Assembly: GCA_005406025.1 (NCBI GenBank)
Contig: BGZK01001372.1
Location: forward strand, 1 to 64,000
DNA: 64,000 nucleotides
Source of the DNA: Eumeta japonica
Taxonomy: Eukaryota; Arthropoda; Insecta; Lepidoptera; Psychidae
Direction of reading: 5' to 3'
Numbering within the stretch: position 1 is the stretch's first letter; every line of letters begins with the position of its first letter. This document shows positions 53,401 to 61,140 of the stretch, one piece after another. A program made the translations under genes and the position numbers. Under the pieces are notes generated by a model. That model saw only the letters and a program-made list of their open reading frames with translations, was not told the DNA's origin and made no database searches.

Positions 53401-56400
53401 AAAATTTTGTTTTAAACATTTGCAAGTAACCAAAGTATCTTTAATGAATTATTATTTCCTTATTTTTTACCAATTTTTTTTAATTTTTTCATTATTAAAT
53501 CTTTACTTTTTTGTGTCATATATAGTCTGCTAATTGGCAAGAAGTATAAAGTTTTCATTATCAATCAACAATCACTCAATAACCTTAAGTATTAAAAAAA
53601 AAAAGCAGTATCATAACTGGGCATTCTTCTTATAGCTATTTTCATCGGAAGTTAATATTTATTGATATTAAATTAAATGTGGAATGGTTACTAAAATATC
53701 AACATTATTTTGAATGAAATCCTTGTTATATTAGTTAATATACCACAACACATTCATGGATAGGAAATTATGTTTAGGACATATTTACTTATAATTAATG
53801 CTTTATTGTTCTGGAACATGCTCATTTACTAACCCAAAGTGTTGGTTCGCTTGTCGCAGGGTTATTGTTTTAGATGGATCCATTTTGAGGTTATATCCGA
53901 AATAATAATGACAATTAACATTTTAATTTCTGAATGGTGATTTGAGGGTTTTTTTTTTGTAACAGCTGCATTTTCCAATTATTTTGTATATGTGATCTTT
54001 GTGTAAAGGTTTGTGCATGGTGGTAAAATTTAATAAAAAAAATATACATTTGGTGAAAATCTGCTGACCAGAAATAATTACATTGCAATAACATCAAAAA
54101 GAAGTGAAGAATGATTTGTAAATTAATTGAAAAAAGGTACCATTACTTTTAATTTATGTTGCATAATCAAACAGTGCAACATTAATTAATTTTAATTTTC
54201 ATTAATATGTTATTATTTTCTAAAATTTGTCAAATTATATTGTGCCTATAAACACATTGTTTTGCTGCTATATTATTTTGGCTTTGGTAACCTTAATTAC
54301 CTGCTTTAAGTAAAACAAATCCAATTTTTGTTCATGATTTTGTGTATATGTTTTTTTTCTGTTTTTGATAAATTTTATTATCATTTCTAAATAATTGTTT
54401 TACATGTTTTTTTTTTAAACCACACTCCTTGCATTTAGATCTTATTTATATTACGTTAAAACAGTTTTGTAATATTCCATGTAAATGTATAGTATTTAAA
54501 ATAATTTAATATATATTTTATTATGTTTTGTTAAAAATCACTGTGCAGTTATTTCCTGTATTCATCTCCTTAATAATAACCATTGTGCATAAATCCGACA
54601 TTTTGTTTTTTCTCCTGGGGTATTCACTCACTTGGATGAATATTAAAAAAAAAGCGTATGTGATTGGTTTACCAAAAAAATATTTTTTAATATATTGTTA
54701 TAAAAATATATGCAATGTAGAATTAATATCAGTTTTTTGTTTCTTGCAAGTTAGAAGTGTAGTTTCTGAATGTCGGGTTATAGTGAATGCCATTTAATTC
54801 ATTAATTTTGTAATTTGTTTTCTTATCCAATTTCTATTTTTTCTATATTCATTTCTAGCATTAGTTCTATAGTCTGTCATGTACATGCATGAGTGTGGTT
54901 GTTCATTAGTGGCTCCTATTTCACCATAGAATGTTTCTGATCATCTGTGCATTATTTGCATGTATCTTCATAATAGTGACGTGTGTACGTGTGTTACTTT
55001 AATACAAATGATGTAAATTTTGGGTTGGTAAACAATAACATTAGCATTAAGTACTTTCGGCATCTAATCTAATTGAAAAAAAAAAAAGAATAAACACTGT
55101 ATTGGGTGAAAATAACTAAACTATTTGCTTTCAGTTAAATATGCTTTGTGGTTTTTTTCCCGCCTCGACGTTTCCTATCCATGGAGTGTGTTACAGATCA
55201 CTTAGACATCAGAAGTATGCGACGGGCGCACCTTTTTCGCTTTTTTCTGTACACTCGAAATTTTGAAATAACTTTATTTCTTGACTGAAAGGGGACACTT
55301 TATCTATGATATAATTTTCATGAGAATTTCTTTTCTGTTGCCTTCTAATTTTACGAATTTTTTTTTTTTATAAAATTCTGTGTAGTCAACAAAACATTTA
55401 AAACAAAATATGATTATTCGAAAGAAAAGAATAAATCACGTATTTTTAATTGGCGGTTACAAAATGGGTTATTTCGATGACTTGGGCAGGATCGCTCTGG
55501 CGTTACATTCGCGCATCGATGTCCCTCAGCGGATACATGCCGCCGCTATGCGACCCGGTTGACGGCCACCTCCTATTGGACGGCGGTTACGTCAACAACT
55601 TGCCAGGTAAACCAATCACAACGCGCGAGAGATTCTATCCGAACGGATGAACGAATGAATGACTCGCATATGACTGTCTATCTTGTCCTTGATTCGATTC
55701 GAATCATATTTTATATCCTTATAAACTTTTAGATATACACTTTTTAACTATCGTATCATTATGTTGAGCATGTCAAAATGAAATCAATTAACGTGATTCG
55801 AATCGGATTATCGATACAACAAACCCCGCCCGGTGAGTATCGAATACCCCATGGAAACGAAGGGTTCATGTCGGCGGCGCCTAGCGTGCCCATCTACAGC
55901 GAGAAGTCTCTTATTGCTTCCCTAGGGGTGTTGTGGCGCTACTGTCGCTCGTCCATGAGTATCGCGGGCATATTCCCGCCTATTTGCGATCCGGTCGACG
56001 GTCACCTTCTGGTGGACGGTTGTTATATCAACAATGTACCAGGTAAATTGACGTAATTGTGTGTAGACTTCTGTACAAATGGTATTGCAAATAGTTATTA
56101 TAATTTAATATTTCTAATATTGTTATTATAATTTTTTGAATGTTTTAATCTATACAAATATATACATTTGAATATTTTTAAAATAATTATTTGATATCAT
56201 ATCGATAAAACTGTCATTAATATTCCTATAGATTTTTATATAGAATATTTTTTATTGATCCCATTTTTTTTTAAACAACCGCATTTAATTTTTATGCTTT
56301 GCAGCTGACGTAATGAGGTCATTGGGGGCAAAGCACATTTTAGCAATCGACGTGGGATCGCAAGACGATACCGATCTTACAAATTACGGTGACGATCTCT

Positions 56401-59400
56401 CTGGCTGGTGGCTCCTCTGGAAAAGGTAGTTAGTTTACAATCTTCATATAAACAATCTTTGATGCGTCTACTAGTGATCGCGAAACTTCTGAAAGACTAC
56501 CAATTGTAGACATATTCACACAATATATTTATTTTGTCATTATGATAGTTGATAACTACGCTGTTTTGAAATTTTTAACGAATTTTATATTTATGGACCA
56601 AAATGACTCAAATGCAAACCTATAAGGTGGCTTATCGCGAAAAAAAACACAAAATCCATTCTATCCATCCGGTAGATGGCGCTGTCGTCGAGTTGTTAGT
56701 AAATTTTGTGTTCACAAATCGAGATGAATCATCAGTTCGTATTAACTCAATATGTGCCTACAGTTAACAAAATACATAATCAGTATATGTAAAAACTTCT
56801 CCATGTCCTTTGAGCGATTCTCAGATGGTTAAAATCTTATGAGTTTCCATCACCAAAATGATAAAGCTAACGGTAATTGTGAAAACATTTTTGTACATGT
56901 GAAAATTGTTTTTAAATGTAATTCTGTTGCAATAGTATTGTTGGTATCTTTAAATTTAAAAGTTTAAATTTTACAATTAAAACCTTAATACTTACCTTTC
57001 ATTACAATTGACTTGCACAGTCCATATTTTATACATCCACATGTATAGATTAATAAACGAATGATATAACAATGTATATAACATTTGCTCTGGTGCAGAT
57101 AGATGTGGAAACTTGAATAATGTTAATGATTTTGATTTATAAATTATGATATTTTAATTTCTAATTCTGCAATTAATTTGAAAATTAAAAAAAATACTGG
57201 TTTTACAGTTTTAAGTTTTCGCTTCTATTAGCAGTCCTTAATAAGCTTCATATTCTTTTTTTCACATTACATTCTTTATATACACACTTCACTCCATTAC
57301 ATGTTTAACTGATCACGCTGTATGATCCTGATGTATTTTCTTAATCATCTTACTTGCGAACTCAGAATATATTGCATTTATCGATTTTCGAATGACAATA
57401 TTAACAGCTAAAGAGTAACCGACATATTGATATGATTCTTAGATGGAACCCCTTCACGACTCCCGTCAAAGTCCCGAACCTGCCCGACATCCAGAGCAGA
57501 CTGGCCTACGTGTCATGCAACAGACAGCTAGAGGTATGAATGACTATTGTATGCAGGGCCCGAATTAAAAGTCCTTAACAGTGGTGCTTGTAAGTTCTAT
57601 TTATTATACACTATGTAATATCACAGACAGTGTCATACTTTCTAATATAGCTACTTTGTTTTCACATTAGAAGAGATTTGAAATAAGCTAGTGAAACAAC
57701 ATAAAAGTTACTTTTTTTTCTAGTATTATAAATTATATCACCAATACAAGACTTCAAAAAAAATAGATTTCACCAAATTTTAATAGCAAGAGGAAAATGG
57801 AAGATACAAAACTAAGAAATACAGTGTAAACTCTATATAACGACACTGAAGGGACTGTGCATTTTATAGCGTTATAAAGAGTTGTCGTTAAATGGAGAGA
57901 AGAAAATCAGAAAAGTAAGTTTATTTCAGACTAGTGTTAGTAGTACTTATGTACATAAAAACAATCGCTATTGCGTATAGTCCGTTATTTTGTCTGACGT
58001 CTTTGCACCAGTAATTTTGTTGTCTTATTTTATTCATATCTTGCAATATTGAGGTATCTTGGTGATAAAGGAAATAATTTTCAATAATTTTGCTGCTTCC
58101 AGAGCTTTAATACAGGTTCATCCGTCTCATCTTCTTCATCTCCTTGTTCTTGGTCCTCATGTTTCTCACTGAATCCAAAATTTCTTGGTCTGTAGTGAAG
58201 CCGTTGTAAGCCTGTCGTCTACTTCGATGTAGGTTTGAAGATCTATTTCCGGCCGTGTTGAACTGTTGAATCCACTCAGTTAATGGAAGGTCGTCGTCGC
58301 TATCAAACTCAGGTTCTGTTTCCACATCACTCGAGAATTGGTATCCAGCATGGCGAAAGAGTGCTGTATAGTTGTGGGTGTCACTTCTTCCCAGGCTTTA
58401 GACAAAAATTTTTCGCAGAAGTTTTACCCTCAGATTGGACGAGCTCCATCAATAATTTCCTTCTGTAGTGACCCTTGAGGCTTTTAATCACACTCTGGTC
58501 CATTGGCTGTAAGACACTAGTCGTATTTGGAGGAAATGCCAACTCTGTTTTGAAGGTTTGATATAAACGGGTGGGCGGGACAGTTGTCAACAAGAAGTAA
58601 TTTTTGTCCCTTTAATTCTGCATCCCACTTTCGCACTTCTTCTTCAAAAGTTGACTGGTCATCCAAGCTGATTTATTAGCTTTATACGTCACTGGCTATT
58701 TTGTAATGTTCTTAAAACAGCGCGGATTTTTCGATTTGCCTATTACCATTAGATCCATATTAGCAGCCACAATAATACGTTCCGTTTCAAATTTCAGAGT
58801 GGAGTCAACATAGAAAATTCCTGCTTCATCAGCATTGAAAATGTCACTTGGGGTGTTTTTGAATTTTGACCACTTTATTAATCCAATCATGAGTCATATT
58901 CATATCAACAATTATTTTAATATGATGACGTTGCTTGAATTTTCCGAGCCATCCTCTGATGCTTTGAAAGCAGCTAAACCAAGTTCTTCAGCGAAATTCT
59001 CCACCTTAGCTTTCACGAGTGGTCCCGAGATAGGCATATTATTCTGGCGTTGTCAGAAACCATGATAGTATAGCTTGATCCAAATCTTCGTATTTAGGTT
59101 TCTTTAATTTTTGGAAGATTTCTCGCTCTGTTTGGAGAATTTTTCTTTGTTTTCCATATTGTAGACACGGTAGAGCGACTAAATCCAAAACGTTTGCCAA
59201 CATCACTTATCTTCTCTATTTCTATTGCACGTTTGAAAGTTTGTGAGTAACTAAGAATATGATAACATATAGATATTCCATGACTCCTACTGTATTAGTC
59301 ATGGTCAACAACAGTCTACGTGCAAGTAATCCCAATTTGTAAACAAAGAACGAATTTCTTACAAAGTTCGGTATGCATGATGCCGACAGTCGAGTTTATT

Positions 59401-61140
59401 GCAGGCTAGGGTAATAAAGCGACAAAGAACGTACACAGCGCAGTTTTACTAATTTTGGCAACTTAAAGGTACTTTTTACTCAATTGTTGTCGTTTGAAAT
59501 GCTATGTAGAGTTCAGTGTATGGAAGACAAGCTAAACCAACTAAAGCCAATTGATTTCGACGCTTTAGGGAGTTTGTCGTTAAATCGAGGGACGTTACAT
59601 GGAGTTTACACTGTAGTAGCAAAGCGCAGTTAACACATTAACCGTCTTATGAAAAAAAGTAGATTTTTGTTCTTTTGAGCAATTTTCAAAATAAATTGGA
59701 CACTGTTACTAGTACAATAGTTTACACATTTTAAAATGATCAATTATTATTTTTTTTAGTTTTACTTTATTTTCGGACATTAGAACAGTTTGTTTTCTCA
59801 TATTTAACTAAGTTTTCATAGTATTTCGAGTAGTATATGAGTTTATGGGGTACCAGAGAGTTGGTGGTCATCGCCGCCCATGATCACCCGCAACCTCAGA
59901 GGAGTCATTAGTGCGTTGCTGGCTCTCTTGGTTAGGAATAGGATCTCTGATTGAAGGGGGATTGGTAGAAGAGTGGGGTTATGGAGAGGAGAGTAAACTA
60001 CCGGATCTCACAGTTTCGAACATTATTAAAATGAATGCATTATATGTCATATAAATAACCTATAACAAAGCTGTGGAAATTTGAAAGTCTATAAATTAAA
60101 AATATTTGAAAAAATTGATTGGCGATCATTAGAATTGATAACAGATTAAGTTTCAAGAATTTTTGGAATCTTCACCTTTTATTTTTACGCGCATCCGGTG
60201 AAAATGCCTAAATGGATTTGAATGCAGATGTCACTAATGGGCTAAGGGAATGTCCGGCTAGGTTATTGATTTTTTTTATTTTAAAAGGAATGAAAAGGGA
60301 GGTTGAATGTTGTTTGGGGACCCATTGAACTCATAAATCAAAGGCTTGAAAATGGGTAAATACATACAGAGTCGGAGTTTCTCTTGACAACATTTTTATT
60401 TAGACAGGTGCATCATAAATTTATGGACCACCTGTATAAAGTAAATTCCAATTCAACACGGACGAAGTTGCGGGAAATAGCTAGTAAATATCTATATAAA
60501 AAGTTGTTCATTGAAGTATTAAATTGTATTATATATATCTGCGTACCGTATACGTATACTGGATTTGATTCCGTTAATATAAAACATGATATTTGTAAAA
60601 ATAAAATAAATCTTCACATTAACAGGCTAATATGACAATTTAATATTTCGATGGGCGAAATTTTATAAACATACTAGCTTTTATACGCCCCATATAAATG
60701 TCAGGAGGTGAAAAAGTCCGACTACTGCGAATACATCCGGCCGCCCATCGACGCGTACAAAACCCTTCAGTTCGCGTCGTTCGACGAGATCCGCGAGGTG
60801 GGCTACCGCCATGGCACCGCCTACTTCGAGGGCCAACGGCGCGGCGGCGGCGGGGGCGCCAGCGACGCCAGCCGCCGCGCCGACGCGCGCCGAGCGCAGC
60901 CCCAGTCCTCGCTCACCGAGTAAGTTGTGTAGGAGAATTAGAAATCGTAATGCGGTCATTAGTAATAATTGTTTTTTTTTTATTATTTTGTTGTGACGAA
61001 AGATATTGTTCTATGAGGTTTGTGTTACCTCTCTACTGGTGCATATCTTCTCACAATCATTATATTTCAGATTAAAAAGGGTTATACCTTCAGCACACCG
61101 CGCTGACTCAATGGATGGCACGCCGTCACCAATGCGGTGA
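25278..61140 (+). CDS. sws: Swiss cheese / neuropathy target esterase (PNPLA6/7-type lysophospholipase)
   Basis: Exons, all GT-AG and phase-consistent: 25278-25379, 28997-29078, 29294-29499, 30512-30698, 34505-34650, 34928-35056, 35715-35795, 35991-36128, 36569-36661, 38669-38767, 39006-39137, 40669-40765, 41733-41841, 41989-42088, 42261-42416, 42848-43004, 43710-43868, 44845-44963, 45247-45360, 46160-46342, 48908-49063, 50743-50862, 51127-51313, 55490-55606 (or 55926-56042), 56305-56425, 57443-57533, 60705-60919, 61071-61140. The CDS is 3,666 nt, 1,221 aa (fly SWS about 1,425; human NTE about 1,330-1,375). Family knowledge: an ER-bound serine esterase that hydrolyses (lyso)phosphatidylcholine, needed for glia and neuron survival, and in flies a regulator of a PKA catalytic subunit. 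The protein has a membrane anchor, three cNMP-binding-like domains and a patatin domain. It is shorter than fly SWS mainly in the linker between CNB domains 1 and 2 and at the C-terminus. Confidence 0.97.
26925..27727 (-). CDS. Possible nested minus-strand gene segment in sws intron 1
   Basis: Four minus-strand segments can be joined with GT-AG sites and consistent phase: 27636-27727 ([20 protein letters not shown]..), 27313-27435 ([20 protein letters not shown].. then [18 protein letters not shown]), 27179-27243 ([20 protein letters not shown]) and 26925-27007 ([20 protein letters not shown]). The peptide has natural composition, but I recognise no family, no start codon is identified, and the end is unclear. 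A frame at about 26650-26795 ([20 protein letters not shown]) may belong to it. In DNA this AT-rich, chance is possible. Confidence 0.25.
27880..27945 (+). repeat. Decayed end of the ubiquitous lepidopteran repeat
   Basis: tggaaccctttgtgtgcg followed by ctgactcgcatctgaca and a T run repeats, with changes, the 3' end of the element at 23228-23915. Confidence 0.5.
28164..28203. repeat. GC-rich hairpin in sws intron 1
   Basis: gaaatatgcgcgctat at 28164-28179 pairs with atagcgcgcgtatttc at 28188-28203 (one mismatch) around an 8-nt loop. It is conspicuous because its surroundings are AT-rich. Confidence 0.7.
30512..35795 (+). CDS. sws: sws first cyclic-nucleotide-binding-like domain (exons 4-7)
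   Basis: The peptide contains [20 protein letters not shown], then [69 protein letters not shown] and [20 protein letters not shown], following fly and human orthologues throughout. The phosphate-binding cassette lacks the canonical GE(L/I)A..R pattern, as in other NTE proteins, whose CNB domains are not established cNMP receptors. The intron at 30699-34504 carries the nested mariners. Confidence 0.95.
31290..34043 (-). mobile_element. Outer mariner element, interrupted and decayed
   Basis: TA-flanked ends with inverted repeats: aggtcggggaaaaagttt at the left and the complement of aaactttttccagacct at the right. Transposase fragments on the minus strand are split by the inner mariner. The N-terminal part at 33526-33879 includes [20 protein letters not shown]. 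The C-terminal part below 31978 includes [16 protein letters not shown] and, at 31375-31596, [17 protein letters not shown] and [19 protein letters not shown]. The wording is that of mellifera-type mariners. Several stops are present. Confidence 0.85.
31981..33459 (-). mobile_element. Inner mariner element nested in the outer mariner
   Basis: Flanked by TA (31979-31980 and 33460-33461), with inverted repeats beginning cgagggctgctatttat at both ends. The minus-strand transposase is readable in two pieces. Piece 33109-32672 is the paired helix-turn-helix region ([34 protein letters not shown]). Piece 32696-32319 is the catalytic part ([29 protein letters not shown]). A frameshift near 32690 and a stop after the DNAS motif inactivate it. 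The wording resembles cecropia-type lepidopteran mariners. Confidence 0.88.
35991..38767 (+). CDS. sws: sws variable linker (exons 8-10)
   Basis: Three short, phase-0 exons encode a low-complexity linker rich in Ser, Pro and Gln (for example [18 protein letters not shown] and [18 protein letters not shown]). This region is poorly conserved between insects. All exons are multiples of three with phase-0 ends, so each can be skipped without changing frame. The last one has a tandem acceptor (cccagcag|) allowing inclusion or loss of one Gln. Confidence 0.85.
36690..37180 (+). repeat. Interspersed repeat, copy 1 (related to 49440-50180)
   Basis: The stretch reads actttgcacacttatcaata, gacagtacaataatttgata and tcctgatcaggattgccagg, and later gtaaaaaacacgcttttaaa and actaaaaagtgaaaaataat. 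The same phrases in the same order occur at 49440-50180. An 18-bp perfect hairpin (36939-36956 with 36983-37000) is embedded. The family is common in Lepidoptera; its class is not evident here. Confidence 0.65.
37385..37445 (+). other. Candidate stop-containing cassette exon in sws
   Basis: An acceptor (tttttatatcag|gg) is followed in the sws reading phase by 19 codons ([19 protein letters not shown]) and a TAG at 37442-37444, then a possible donor (g|gtgaag). If used, it would end the protein after the first CNB domain or send the mRNA to decay. This may be chance. Confidence 0.25.
37548..38351. mobile_element. Foldback element copy A with 15-bp target duplication
   Basis: The perfect 15-mer gccattttcactatt occurs at 37548-37562 and 38337-38351 and brackets a 774-bp element. 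A tail of about 38 nt (37563-37600) is followed by a near-perfect palindrome. Left arm 37601-37965 and right arm 37966-38336 are roughly 90% complementary (cttgcctgcaacatgcatta at the outer left, its complement at the outer right). The centre holds a 69-bp tandem repeat (atgttgcatgtcat..gcggttcacttaacgagg). No coding frame is present. It lies in the sws intron between exons 9 and 10. Confidence 0.85.
38501..38523. repeat. (AT)n microsatellite
   Basis: Alternating AT run in an sws intron. Confidence 0.8.
39006..42088 (+). CDS. sws: sws second cyclic-nucleotide-binding-like domain
   Basis: Exons 39006-39137, 40669-40765, 41733-41841 and 41989-42088 encode [58 protein letters not shown], then [20 protein letters not shown] and [10 protein letters not shown]. 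The [12 protein letters not shown]..(S)IRA segment is the closest of the three domains to a canonical phosphate-binding cassette (human [14 protein letters not shown]). Confidence 0.95.
39676..39717 (+). other. Candidate 42-nt microexon of sws
   Basis: An acceptor (cccaaaaag|) and donor (cag|gtacct) bound 14 in-frame codons, [14 protein letters not shown]. They would insert between K of exon 11 and DVALVYLL of the next exon. The peptide resembles the start of that next exon ([14 protein letters not shown]), so it may be an old partial exon duplication or an optional insert in the CNB2 beta-roll. Fly and human proteins align without it. Confidence 0.35.
40930..41120 (+). repeat. Lepidopteran repeat (related to 63420-63740)
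   Basis: Contains ccagtggcccactcctcc, ttcctatccaaaaggcc and gggcggcggtgaccacttac followed by catgctcgtttgcc. This is the well-known moth repeat ending in gggcggtggtgatcacttac..gctcgtttgcc. It lies in an sws intron. Confidence 0.65.
42261..43004 (+). CDS. sws: sws third cyclic-nucleotide-binding-like domain
   Basis: Two exons (42261-42416, 42848-43004) encode [47 protein letters not shown] and [20 protein letters not shown], ending LLGHRILG. It is nearly identical to fly SWS over this stretch, one of the most conserved parts outside the patatin domain. Confidence 0.95.
43710..46342 (+). CDS. sws: sws linker from CNB domain 3 to the patatin domain
   Basis: Exons 43710-43868, 44845-44963, 45247-45360 and 46160-46342 encode [80 protein letters not shown] and [10 protein letters not shown], ending RRMFT-like [12 protein letters not shown]. 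The segment follows fly and human orthologues closely and links the regulatory half to the esterase. Its intron at 45361-46159 and the next intron (46343-48907) carry a pair of related repeats. Confidence 0.95.
45590..46010. repeat. Diverged repeat copy, related to 47470-47900
   Basis: Phrases such as tcaatttcgatactacaacc, gagggatagttatagc and gtgaaaaaattttttagaacg match in order the stretch 47470-47900 (ttcaattctgatgtcgctac, gggggcagtgtaac, gtgaaagaattttcagattc). The class is unknown; both copies are in neighbouring sws introns. Confidence 0.5.
47470..47900. repeat. Diverged repeat copy, related to 45590-46010
   Basis: Same family as the 45.6-46.0 kb copy. It retains gtcctcaatttcggtccagg and catccctctttcaattctga phrases. 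No coding frame. Confidence 0.5.
48341..48767. mobile_element. Foldback element copy B with 15-bp target duplication
   Basis: The perfect 15-mer agtatatcgtctcta occurs at 48341-48355 and 48753-48767 and brackets a 397-bp element. Arms 48356-48530 and about 48540-48713 are diverged complements of each other and match the outer arms of copy A (tttgcctgtaacatgcatta at the left). A one-sided tail of about 39 nt (48714-48752) matches, reversed, the tail of copy A. B is therefore inserted in the opposite orientation and lacks the central part. It ends only 140 bp before the sws exon that carries the glycine-rich nucleophile-elbow region. Confidence 0.85.
48908..57533 (+). CDS. sws: sws patatin-like phospholipase domain
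   Basis: Exon 48908-49063 carries [20 protein letters not shown], the oxyanion-hole GGGxxRG motif. Exon 50743-50862 carries [15 protein letters not shown], the GxSxG nucleophile elbow with the catalytic Ser. Exon 51127-51313 carries [17 protein letters not shown] and [13 protein letters not shown]. One of two alternative 117-nt exons supplies the catalytic Asp. Exons 56305-56425 and 57443-57533 follow with [32 protein letters not shown] and [10 protein letters not shown]. The catalytic Ser-Asp dyad is intact when the first alternative exon is used. The intron before the Asp exon is 4.2 kb, long for this gene. Confidence 0.96.
49440..50180 (+). repeat. Interspersed repeat, copy 2 (related to 36690-37180)
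   Basis: Contains gactttgcacacttatcaag, gacaatgcaataattt and ccttaccaggatctttagga, then aactaaaaagtaaaaaataa and aaagagcatacttttataaa. It matches the copy at 36.7-37.2 kb in order and spacing but carries extra sequence in the middle. Confidence 0.6.
51314..55489. other. Long sws intron before the alternative exons
   Basis: About 4.2 kb, mostly AT-rich with no gene. A slightly GC-richer patch at 52420-52620 has an unrecognised 71-codon minus-strand frame. No further copy of the 117-nt exon was seen in it. Confidence 0.5.
52080..52135 (+). repeat. Short repeat word gatggcgctgtcgt, copy 1
   Basis: cgcgatggcgctgtcgtag recurs as agatggcgctgtcgtcg at about 56685. Words of the form agatggcgctg mark decayed interspersed repeats in insects. 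Little else can be said. Confidence 0.3.
55490..55606 (+). CDS. sws: sws alternative exon a (catalytic D-G-G)
   Basis: 117 nt, phase 1 in and phase 1 out (gggcag|ga...cca g|gtaaac). It encodes [18 protein letters not shown] then [20 protein letters not shown]. This is the form that matches fly and human enzymes, including the D-G-G motif whose Asp completes the Ser-Asp dyad. It is used in the main gene model. Confidence 0.92.
55926..56042 (+). CDS. sws: sws alternative exon b (catalytic D-G-C)
   Basis: Exactly 117 nt, same phases as exon a (ccctag|gg...cca g|gtaaat), 319 nt downstream. It encodes [18 protein letters not shown] then [20 protein letters not shown], 27 of 39 residues identical to exon a. 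The catalytic Asp is kept, but the glycine two places after it in the D-G-G/A motif is cysteine, and several hydrophobic positions change. The frame is open and the splice sites good, so it looks functional rather than decayed. Exclusive use of a or b is inferred; inclusion of both would also keep frame. Confidence 0.85.
57820..59615 (-). mobile_element. Decayed Tigger/pogo transposon
   Basis: About 1.8 kb between TA dinucleotides. The inverted repeats read cagtgtaaactctatataac at the left and the complement of ggagtttacactg at the right, with taacgac/gtcgtta next to them. Transposase pieces on the minus strand, in order: a CENPB-type HTH ([20 protein letters not shown], 59040-59240); [18 protein letters not shown] and [13 protein letters not shown] (58696-58890); [20 protein letters not shown] (58381-58593); and an acidic tail (58107-58325). 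Frameshifts and stops separate them. It is in the sws intron between 57534 and 60704. Confidence 0.88.
59840..60010 (+). repeat. Decayed interspersed repeat, related to 11640-11800
   Basis: Second copy in the window of the family with gtgcgttgctggctctcttgg and ggaataggatctctgattga. Same orientation as the copy in the SR gene. Confidence 0.55.
60705..61140 (+). CDS. sws: sws C-terminal exons
   Basis: Exon 60705-60919 encodes [20 protein letters not shown] then [20 protein letters not shown], the conserved end of the NTE family, and then a Gly/Ala/Arg-rich tail. Exon 61071-61140 adds [20 protein letters not shown] and ends PMRTGA-like with the codons CCA ATG CGG TGA. The tail after the conserved part is about 60 residues, much shorter than the roughly 150-200 residues in flies. 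Local GC content is very high over 60830-60910. Confidence 0.9.

Noticed and set aside
54528..54797. 89-codon plus-strand open frame in the sws intron
   Set aside because: AT-rich chance frame with no splice sites in phase with neighbouring sws exons.
55778..56056. 92-codon open frame covering sws alternative exon b
   Set aside because: The part before 55926 is intron: a consensus acceptor lies exactly at the point where similarity to exon a begins. Only 55926-56042 is called coding.
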